Shown here: in pieces, positions 58,368 to 64,000 of the stretch
Position numbering within the stretch: position 1 is the stretch's first letter
Layout: each line of letters opens with the position of its first letter
Assembly: GCA_003134695.1 (NCBI GenBank)
Contig: PLCB01000012.1
Location: forward strand, 1 to 64,000
From: Candidatus Zemynaea palustris
GTDB lineage: Bacteria; Vulcanimicrobiota; Vulcanimicrobiia; Vulcanimicrobiales; Vulcanimicrobiaceae
DNA: 64,000 nucleotides
Direction: 5' to 3'
The notes under the pieces: model-generated
What the model saw: the letters and a program-made list of their open reading frames with translations, nothing else
Told to the model about the DNA's origin: nothing
Databases searched by the model: none
Position numbers and translations under genes: made by a program

Positions 58368-59861
58368 CTATAGCTCCTTGATGTCGAGGGGGGAGTCGGC
58401 GTACCTCCACGCGGTCGTAAAGGCTTGCTGTGCTGCGGCGGCTTCGGCGTCGAGTCCTTGAGACCGGAGACACGCCGCGGATCCGAAGAGCGAACGCGGA
58501 TTCTTTGGGTTGCGCGCAAGATCTGCGGAGAAGGCGCGGGCGGCTTCGTCGAAGCGGCCCGCGCGAAGGAACGCGCCGCCGAGCGACTCGCGCACCGGAA
58601 AGAAAAACGCGGGTGGCTCGCTGTAGCCTTCGCGATCTTGGATCTCGACGGCTCGCCGCAGCGCCGCGATTTCGGCGTCGCGCTCGCCACGGGAGGCAGC
58701 CAGTTTCGCCCGGATCAGCAGCGCGGAGATTTGGGCGACGGCACCTTTGGATGCTTCGAGCGCGTGGGCGTCGCCTTCGGCGTCGGCCGCGCGACCCGCA
58801 ACCGCAGCCGCCATTCCGTGCGCGAAATGTTGCTCGCTTCCGATCGCCGACAGATCCGCCCAGCGACGGAAACGCACCGCGACGTAAGCCTTGAGCGTCG
58901 CGGCACGGGCGCAGCGCGCCGCGGAACGCTCCGCGGCATCGTGTTCGCCGGACATCATGAAAGCCTCGACCGCGAACGTGCAATCGTGCGAGCGATATCC
59001 TTCGTGGCCGGTTGCATGATCGGAATCGAGATAGGCGTCGAACATGTCGAGCGCGCGCACGTTGACTTCGCCCGCCGCATGATACTCGCCAACGTGCATG
59101 TAGATGTGAGCCGGCATGTGTGTTAGATGCTCGGCCGCCGGTTCGAAATGCATCGCCGTCAACCGATCCGCGGCGGCCTGCGCGCCCTCGGGATGGGGCG
59201 ACTGCTCGAGCGTGTGGATCAGAAAATGATTCGCGCCGATGTTGCCGGGATCGCGCGCCAGAACGTCTTCGAGATGGGCGACGATTCCGGGCGTCGCGGC
59301 CGTGGGCTTTCCGTCGTTCGTCCAAAAGGCCCAGGGCGTAACGTCCATCGCGGCTTCGGCGGCCAGCGCTTGGACGTCGTCGCCGTCCGGAAATGCGCGC
59401 GCGACGGCGCTCATCGTATCGCGATAGGCGGTTGCCGAGCGAGCGGCGTCGGCTTGCCGATCGAAGGCGAAGCGCTCGGAAGCCGCGCCGATCAGAGCGC
59501 GTTCGAGCGACGTGGCTTGCTTCATGAGCGTGACCGCCTGCACGATCGCAGCGCGACCGTGACGTTGGTCGACCGGATCGAAATCGCTGTTGACGTTGAC
59601 GCCCCAGGACATCGCGATGCCCCAGTGCGCCATCGCGCAGGACGGATCGAGCGCGGCGGCGTGTTGAAAGCGGCGCCGTGCTTCGTCGGGGTTGAACGCG
59701 TACAGCAGCGTCAAGCCTTCGTCGAAAGCATGTTGCGCTTCGGCGCTCTTGGTCGTGACCGCGAAGTGTGCGAGGGCGAATGACGGCGCGACGGTCGGCG
59801 TCTGCGCGCTCGCCGTGCGCACGACGAAGAAGAAGAGGAAGAGGGCGAGGCAAGGTCGCAC
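58368..59861 (-). CDS. secreted TPR protein
   Basis: This 497-aa protein has a GTG start preceded by GAAGGA, a signal peptide (ALFLFFFVVRTASAQ), a first TPR-like pair (LLYAFNPDEARRRFQHAAALDPSCAMAHWGIAMSWG), a central His-rich segment (EHLTHMPAHIYMHVGEYHAAGEVN), and later repeats (FDEAARAFSADLARNPKNP). Similar proteins are annotated as TPR-repeat proteins of unknown role, possibly metal-related because of MPAHIYMHVG. Its start lies 19 bp from tRNA-Val on the opposite strand. Confidence 0.85.
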   Translation of the reverse strand: MRPCLALFLFFFVVRTASAQTPTVAPSFALAHFAVTTKSAEAQHAFDEGLTLLYAFNPDEARRRFQHAAALDPSCAMAHWGIAMSWGVNVNSDFDPVDQRHGRAAIVQAVTLMKQATSLERALIGAASERFAFDRQADAARSATAYRDTMSAVARAFPDGDDVQALAAEAAMDVTPWAFWTNDGKPTAATPGIVAHLEDVLARDPGNIGANHFLIHTLEQSPHPEGAQAAADRLTAMHFEPAAEHLTHMPAHIYMHVGEYHAAGEVNVRALDMFDAYLDSDHATGHEGYRSHDCTFAVEAFMMSGEHDAAERSAARCARAATLKAYVAVRFRRWADLSAIGSEQHFAHGMAAAVAGRAADAEGDAHALEASKGAVAQISALLIRAKLAASRGERDAEIAALRRAVEIQDREGYSEPPAFFFPVRESLGGAFLRAGRFDEAARAFSADLARNPKNPRSLFGSAACLRSQGLDAEAAAAQQAFTTAWRYADSPLDIKEL

Positions 59862-59880
59862 GCGGAATCCTTCGACGGCC

Positions 59881-59952
59881 GGGCGCGTAGCTCAGTGGGA
59901 GAGCATCCGCTTCACACGCGGGGGGTCGTTGGTTCAATCCCAACCGTGCCCA
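59881..59952 (+). tRNA. tRNA-Val (CAC)
   Basis: The acceptor GGGCGCG/CGTGCCC and discriminator A match the tRNA-Val(GAC) at 55481. The anticodon stem TCCGC/GCGGG holds TTCACAC, giving anticodon CAC. No CCA is encoded, unlike the GAC copy. Confidence 0.93.
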
Positions 59953-59970
59953 TGCCGAAAAATGCGACCT

Positions 59971-60048
59971 GGCGCTGTAGCTCAGTTGGTTTAGAGCGCC
60001 GCCCTGTCACGGCGGAGGTCGAGGGTTCGAGCCCCTTCAGCGTCGCCA
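59971..60048 (+). tRNA. tRNA-Asp (GTC) with encoded CCA
   Basis: The acceptor GGCGCTG/CAGCGTC closes with one G-U pair. The anticodon stem CCGCC/GGCGG holds CTGTCAC, giving anticodon GTC. CCA is encoded at 60046-60048. It is 18 nt after tRNA-Val and probably on the same transcript. Confidence 0.95.
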
Positions 60049-60054
60049 CTCACC

Positions 60055-60084
60055 GATGCGCCGGATCTCAAGGTCCGGCGCATC
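60055..60084 (+). terminator. intrinsic terminator after tRNA-Asp
   Basis: GATGCGCCGGA (60055-60065) pairs with TCCGGCGCATC (60074-60084) as an 11-bp stem with an 8-nt loop, followed by GTCTTT. Confidence 0.8.
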
Positions 60085-60104
60085 GTCTTTGGAAGGCTTC
60101 TACG

Positions 60105-60665
60105 ATGGATGTGATCGGGGCGTTGCGTTCGCGGCGCAGCATCGGCCGGCTCGAAGGCGACGTCGACGAGAACCAAATTCGCGAACTCGTCGAGCTAGCG
60201 ACGTGGGCGCCCAACCACCGACTGACGGAACCGTGGCGTTTCACGATTATCCGTGGTGCCGCGCGCGAACGGCTCGGGAGACTTTGGGCCGAGATTGCGG
60301 GGCGCGACTTGCCGCTCACCGGCGAGGCGCGCGAGGCCGCGCTGCAGCGCGAGGCGGCGAAGCTGTTACGAGCGCCCGTGCTTATCGCGGTCAGCGTTCG
60401 CACCGATCCCGACGACGTGACGGCAACCGAAGATCTGGCCGCGACGGCGGCCGCGGTCGAGAACATTCTGCTGGGCGCGGCCGGGCTGGGGCTCGGCGCG
60501 ATGTGGCGCACAGGGGAGATGGCCTATTCTGAAGAGGTCAAGGCATTCTTGGGGCTCGACCCGACCGACCGGATCGTCGCCTTCGTGTATTTGGGCCGCC
60601 CGAGCGCCGAGGCGCCACCTCCCAAAGCCCGAGACGTCGAGGCGGCGGTGCGCTGGCTCGACTGA
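60105..60665 (+). CDS. nitroreductase-family flavoprotein
   Basis: This 186-aa FMN protein has the YdjA-like pattern: RSRRSIGRLEGD (FMN phosphate site), WAPNHRLTEPWRF, and AAVENILLGAAGLGLGAMWRTGEMAYSEEV near the C-terminus, then FVYLGRP. It reduces a nitro compound, quinone or another small substrate with NAD(P)H. GGAAGG lies 8 nt before the ATG. Confidence 0.92.
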   Translation: MDVIGALRSRRSIGRLEGDVDENQIRELVELATWAPNHRLTEPWRFTIIRGAARERLGRLWAEIAGRDLPLTGEAREAALQREAAKLLRAPVLIAVSVRTDPDDVTATEDLAATAAAVENILLGAAGLGLGAMWRTGEMAYSEEVKAFLGLDPTDRIVAFVYLGRPSAEAPPPKARDVEAAVRWLD

Positions 60666-60718
60666 TTTAACGCCCCTCTGATGTTCCTATAAGGCCTCTT
60701 GGGTACGCTAGCTATACT

Positions 60719-61696
60719 ATGCGCCTTCCTGCCCTCTACGCGACGCTCGTCCTTCTGCTCGGCCTGGCTGCCTGCGGCGGCGGCGGGGGCGGCGGGAGCA
60801 GCACGTTCGTTCCACCGCCCGGACCCAATCCGCTCATCTACGTAACCGACAGCGGAAACGCGATCATCGAATTCAACTCGGGCCTCAGCGGCAACATCTC
60901 CCCAGCGGCCCAGATCACGGGCAGCAGCACGCTACTCGACTCGGCGACCGCGATCACGCGAGATTCTACCGGCCGCATCTTCGTGGCGCAGCAGAACGAG
61001 AGCCAAATCCTCGTTTTCTCGCAAAACGTCACCGGTAACGCCTCGCCCCTGGTCAATATCTCCGGCGCCAACACGCAACTCAGCACCCCGACCGCCCTCG
61101 CGTTCGATTCCGGTGGCCGGCTCTTCGTCGCCAACGCCGGGACGAACAGCATCACGATTTACGCCGCAAACGCGAACGGCAACGTCGCGCCTGCAGCCGT
61201 AATCTCCGGCAGCAACACCGGACTGAGCGTCCCCGACGGCCTCAGCTTCGACGGCGGCGGCAATCTCTACGTTTCAAATTTCGTCGCGAACTCGGTGACG
61301 GTCTATGCGGCGGCGAGCCTGACGGGTAACGTCGCACCGCTGCGCACGATCTCGGGACCGGCCACTGGTCTCAACGCGCCGGCCGACGTGTTCGTTTCGG
61401 GCGGGAACGTCTACCTCAGCAACGCCGGCGGCAACAGCATCACGATCTTCCCGACCGCGGCGATCGGCAACGCCGCGCCGGCGACGACGATCTCCGGCAC
61501 CAACACCCTTCTGTCGGTACCGCAAGAACTGTTCGTCGATTCGACGGGCAAGATATACGTCGCGAATTTCAACACGCCGGGGTTCCCGGGTTTCATCTTG
61601 GTGTTCGCAGCCGGCGCGACCGGAAACGCGGCGCCGACGCAGACGATCGGCGGATCGAACACGGGACTGGTTGGAACGGTCGGACTGACGCTCTAA
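60719..61696 (+). CDS. NHL-like beta-propeller lipoprotein
   Basis: This 325-aa lipoprotein has a signal and lipobox LAAC, then a Gly run and a Pro-rich linker. Six repeats of about 45-47 residues follow, each with (N/D)-(S/G)-(S/T)-G-(K/R)-(I/L)-(F/Y)-V-(A/S)-N, NSIT(I/V)YAA, and TISG-x-NT(G/L)L. The repeated NA-AP-TISG motif shows recent duplication. It probably sits at the outer surface and binds a ligand. Confidence 0.85.
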   Translation: MRLPALYATLVLLLGLAACGGGGGGGSSTFVPPPGPNPLIYVTDSGNAIIEFNSGLSGNISPAAQITGSSTLLDSATAITRDSTGRIFVAQQNESQILVFSQNVTGNASPLVNISGANTQLSTPTALAFDSGGRLFVANAGTNSITIYAANANGNVAPAAVISGSNTGLSVPDGLSFDGGGNLYVSNFVANSVTVYAAASLTGNVAPLRTISGPATGLNAPADVFVSGGNVYLSNAGGNSITIFPTAAIGNAAPATTISGTNTLLSVPQELFVDSTGKIYVANFNTPGFPGFILVFAAGATGNAAPTQTIGGSNTGLVGTVGLTL

Positions 61697-61751
61697 CTCG
61701 CACGACAAAAGGAGGGGCCGGGGCCGCTCGCGCGCCAAATCACGCCCCGGT

Positions 61752-61824
61752 GCCGAGATAGCTCAGTCGGTAGAGCACGCGCCTGAAAAGCGCGGTGTCG
61801 CCAGTTCGATTCTGGCTCTCGGCA
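61752..61824 (+). tRNA. tRNA-Phe (GAA)
   Basis: The acceptor GCCGAGA/TCTCGGC is perfect with discriminator A. The anticodon stem CGCGC/GCGCG holds CTGAAAA, giving anticodon GAA. A run of six T follows immediately, which may end transcription. No CCA is encoded. Confidence 0.95.
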
Positions 61825-61863
61825 TTTTTTTGATGGCGCCCAAGCGGGGACCGGGCTGCACGA

Positions 61864-62424
61864 GTGAAGAAAAATCCGGCCGTGCGGGCTCTGACAGCGT
61901 CGATCCTCTTCATCACCATGACGGTCGCCGGCGTGCGTGCCCAGCCGTCACCGGTGGCAGACCGGGCTTACATGCTGATCGGCACATGGCACTGTCACAG
62001 TGCCGCCGGAACCGACTCGAAGCTAACGTTCGTCCAGAACGGCGACGGTTCGTTGACTGCAACCAACGAGCTCTATTCAGGCGACTACGCCGCGGTGATA
62101 ACGGCCGGCGGTTCAGCGCGAACGTTCACCGAACACTATGTCTTTGATTCTCAACGGCAACTCTGGAGCAATACCGACGCGTGGAACGGTCTTTACGAGT
62201 TTGGCTTCGTCGGCACGGCGAACCCGTGGACGAGCGATCAATGGCAGATTACGGGGCGAGTTCACACGAGCAGGAGCCCCGGCGCGGGCACCCCCGAACG
62301 TAAGACGTATACCTATATTGGGCCCAATGAATTTCAGCGTCGAATTACGACGGTCGGCCCCGGCCTAAGCGACAGCGTGTGCAAGCGGGTTGACGCCATC
62401 GCACCGAAGGCTACACCGAGTTAA
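61864..62424 (+). CDS. secreted IGTWxC protein, paralogue of the gene at 29680
   Basis: This 186-aa protein starts at GTG 61864 and has a signal (ALTASILFITMTVAGVRAQ). It opens YMLIGTWHCHS, like MKFLIGTWTC in the copy between purQ and purS, and has QLWSNTDAWNGLYEF where the other has KKQWYTF. The C-terminus has a Cys (DSVCKRVD) as in DECTKS. Both look like DUF1579-type beta-barrels. The function is unknown. Confidence 0.75.
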   Translation: MKKNPAVRALTASILFITMTVAGVRAQPSPVADRAYMLIGTWHCHSAAGTDSKLTFVQNGDGSLTATNELYSGDYAAVITAGGSARTFTEHYVFDSQRQLWSNTDAWNGLYEFGFVGTANPWTSDQWQITGRVHTSRSPGAGTPERKTYTYIGPNEFQRRITTVGPGLSDSVCKRVDAIAPKATPS

Positions 62425-62772
62425 CGTAACCAAACTCGTTACTTGATTGAGCGTGAAGCCACGGGAAGGCGCGAGAGGCGGCCGAATGCTATCGTTCGTG
62501 TTGCGGATCCATTTGCTCGGCCGGCCGCGACTGGAGTGGGGCGGCGAGCCGATTCCTTTCTCCGCGCGCCCCAAAGTCTTGCCGCTCTTGGGCTTCCTGC
62601 TGCTTCATTCGGCTGCGCCGACGCATCTGCACACGGCAAGGTCGTTACTCTGACGGGCGAGGCTGCCGAGCACGCGGCCGGCCTCTAGCCGGTCCGGCCA
62701 AGTGCTTTCACGCTATTCCCTCCATCGCAAGGCGAAGGGACTCCGTTGCCCGCCGCCTCGGCCGCGCCCTCC
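62425..62772. other. low-gene stretch with a regulator remnant
   Basis: This 348-bp gap holds the SARP-like remnant at 62486-62653 and a further 120 bp in which I see no gene, tRNA or convincing repeat. Confidence 0.5.
62486..62653 (+). pseudogene. N-terminal remnant of a SARP/BTAD-type regulator
   Basis: The 55-residue stretch FVLRIHLLGRPRLEWGGEPIPFSARPKVLPLLGFLLLH matches the start of OmpR-like DNA-binding domains of SARP regulators, where LLG-(x)n-G-x-x-(I/V)-x-(L/F)-x-x-R-x-x-A-L-(A)-LLAYL(A/L)LH is usual. It ends in a stop after HTARSLL, with no later domain. It looks truncated rather than functional. Confidence 0.55.
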
Positions 62773-62925
62773 CTACGCTTGCGTTGCGTTGGCGACGATC
62801 ATTTCGCGCGGCGCGCGCATCCCATGATTCTCGTCGCCGTGAACGTCGGCGGCGGCGACCAACGAGTCTTCGTCGTCGCCGGTGATGACTTTCCCGCAAA
62901 GCGGGCAGGTGACTTGTAACGCCAT
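62773..62925 (-). CDS. small DUF1059-like zinc protein
   Basis: This 50-aa protein has CPLCGKVITGDDEDSLVAAADVH near the start and HGDENHG, like DUF1059-type C2-H-rich small proteins. AAGGAGA lies 9 nt before the ATG, which supports it as a real gene. It diverges from the MarR gene with 57 bp between. Confidence 0.7.
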   Translation of the reverse strand: MALQVTCPLCGKVITGDDEDSLVAAADVHGDENHGMRAPREMIVANATQA

Positions 62926-62982
62926 GCTCGTTGTTCTCCTTCGACGCTTGCAGGCTTTTGCAAAGCGGCGCTCCAACCTGCC

Positions 62983-63510
62983 GTGCGCATGAGACGCGGA
63001 GACGCAAGCGGCGACGGGCTCGTCGGCTGGCCGGAGAGCCACTTCAACGGATACAAGAAGCGCTTCGCGGAGTTCGACGGCGCAGCGCTGCGAGCGCTGC
63101 TCACGCTGCGGGCTGCCGCCCAGCAGGTCGAGAACGCGCTCGGCGCCTGGTTTGCTGAAAGCGGGTTGACGCCGCAAAAATTCGGTGTCCTGATGCTCCT
63201 CTTCGCCGAAGACAAGCCGATCGCGCTTTCGAACTTGCGCCGCTTCCTCAACACGACGCAGGCAAATGTAACGGGGCTCATCGCGGGACTCGAACGCGAC
63301 GGCCTGATCGATCGCCGCGCGAGCGCCGACGATCAGCGCGTCTCCTATGTGAGCGTCTCGCGCGCGGGGAAGCGCATCTTGCGGACCACACTGCCGGGGT
63401 ATTTCGCCTTGAGCCGGGAGGCGCTCCGCGGGCTGAATCAAGCGGAAAAGAAGACGTTCATCGCATTGCTGGCGCGGGTCGCGCGCGGGTTTGCGCCGAT
63501 CGCCGATTAG
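62983..63510 (+). CDS. MarR-family transcriptional regulator
   Basis: This protein of about 175 aa has the winged-helix core: LTPQKFGVLMLLFAEDKPIALSNLRRFLNTTQANVTGLIAGLERDGLIDRRASADDQRVSYVSVSRAG. It binds DNA as a dimer and is usually relieved by a small ligand. GTG 62983 and ATG 62989 are possible starts. The divergent small gene, or YceI downstream on the other strand, may be a target. Confidence 0.92.
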   Translation: MRMRRGDASGDGLVGWPESHFNGYKKRFAEFDGAALRALLTLRAAAQQVENALGAWFAESGLTPQKFGVLMLLFAEDKPIALSNLRRFLNTTQANVTGLIAGLERDGLIDRRASADDQRVSYVSVSRAGKRILRTTLPGYFALSREALRGLNQAEKKTFIALLARVARGFAPIAD

Positions 63511-64000
63511 CCGGCTGCCGCGACGGCCTCGACTTCGATGGTGATCGCAACCTCGGTTCCAGCGATCAGCGATGCGCCGCTTTGCGACATGAGCGTCAGG
63601 CCGAAGTCGCGGCGGTCGATCTTCGTCGTCACCTCGTAGCCGACGTGCCGGTGGCCGCGCCCGTCGGTGGTCGTCCCGAGTGTTTTCGCCGCGAGCGTCA
63701 CGCTCTTGGTGACGCCGTGAAGCGTGAGGTTGCCGACGACCGTGAAAGCGTCCGGCGTCCCGCTGATCTGCGTGCTGACGAACGTGATCGCCGGAAAATT
63801 CGCGACGTCGAACCAATCCTTCCCGCGCAGATCGGCATCACGTTTGTCGTTGCCGGTATTCAGCTTGGCCGCGTCGAGCGTCGCATCGATCGACTCCGGT
63901 AAGGTCGAGCCCTCTGCCGTCTGAATCGTGGCCTGCTGGATCGGAATCGTTCCCTTGACGTTGGTGACGATCAGATGGCGAACCGTGAATTCAGCGTTCG
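63507..64000 (-). CDS. YceI-family protein, 5' end outside window
   Basis: The minus frame is open from the window end to 63507. It encodes the C-terminal 160 residues of a YceI-like lipocalin: AEFTVRHLIVTNVKG, SIDATLDAAKLNTGNDKRDADLRGKDWFDV, FPAITFVS, LTLHGVTKSVTL and DRRDFGL. YceI proteins bind isoprenoid chains. It overlaps the marR stop by 4 nt tail to tail. Confidence 0.92.
   Translation of the reverse strand, partial: NAEFTVRHLIVTNVKGTIPIQQATIQTAEGSTLPESIDATLDAAKLNTGNDKRDADLRGKDWFDVANFPAITFVSTQISGTPDAFTVVGNLTLHGVTKSVTLAAKTLGTTTDGRGHRHVGYEVTTKIDRRDFGLTLMSQSGASLIAGTEVAITIEVEAVAAAG

Noticed and set aside
58174-59943. 589-aa minus-strand ORF overlapping the TPR gene and a tRNA
   Set aside because: It is a frame shadow, very Arg-rich, and crosses tRNA-Val in antisense.

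Overview
The window is a gene-dense, GC-rich bacterial chromosome segment with many GTG/TTG starts, 4-nt stop/start overlaps, bacterial tRNAs, lipobox lipoproteins and bacterial housekeeping genes (PcrA-type helicase, HolA, TsaD, ThrRS). No rRNA, insertion sequence, prophage or CRISPR array is visible. The mix of core genes with short secreted proteins, Kelch/NHL propellers and FecR-type proteins would fit an uncultured lineage such as Vulcanimicrobiota/Eremiobacterota (WPS-2). That placement is a guess from gene style, not from a phylogenetic marker.

Layout: 1-0.8 kb, tRNA-Glu and tRNA-Gln with an HNH nuclease ORF running into them. 0.9-4.4 kb, a sugar-nucleotide transferase, a glycosyltransferase and a helical glycosidase-like protein. 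4.5-6.6 kb, a UvrD/PcrA helicase. 6.6-12.4 kb, a tightly overlapping dapB-asd-lysC-dapA operon followed by a WecG/TagA transferase and a second sugar-nucleotide transferase. 12.4-15 kb (minus), a phosphoesterase-Kelch-TPR operon. 15-20.4 kb, comF and riboflavin genes ribD, ribE, ribBA and ribH; RibBA carries an extra N-terminal helix-turn-helix. 20.4-23.8 kb, a zinc-ribbon protein, mtnA, holA and a lipoprotein.

The core of the window (23.9-48 kb) is a nearly complete purine pathway: purB, purC (fused to a degraded PurE-like domain), purL, purQ, a PurS-like gene, two paralogues of the archaeal-type FAICAR synthetase purP, guaA, purD, purF, purM, and purN (fused to a GNAT domain). No purH, purE, purK or purO is present. 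PurP catalyses ATP/formate-dependent formylation of AICAR, so this bacterium probably performs the last one-carbon step in the archaeal, folate-free way while PurN still uses formyl-folate for the earlier one. Inserted in the cluster is a multicopper oxidase fused to a ZIP metal transporter, with a perfect 14-bp DtxR-like palindrome upstream.

After purN come tsaD, an S1/P1-type nuclease, a VOC protein, thrS lacking the TGS domain, an aldo/keto reductase, a FecR/tryptophan-rich secreted protein, tRNA-Val(GAC), a DUF5069/cfa/thioesterase/TPR run on the minus strand, tRNA-Val(CAC) and tRNA-Asp, a nitroreductase, an NHL-like lipoprotein, tRNA-Phe, a second IGTWxC secreted protein, a SARP-regulator remnant, a DUF1059-like/MarR divergent pair and a YceI gene cut by the window end.
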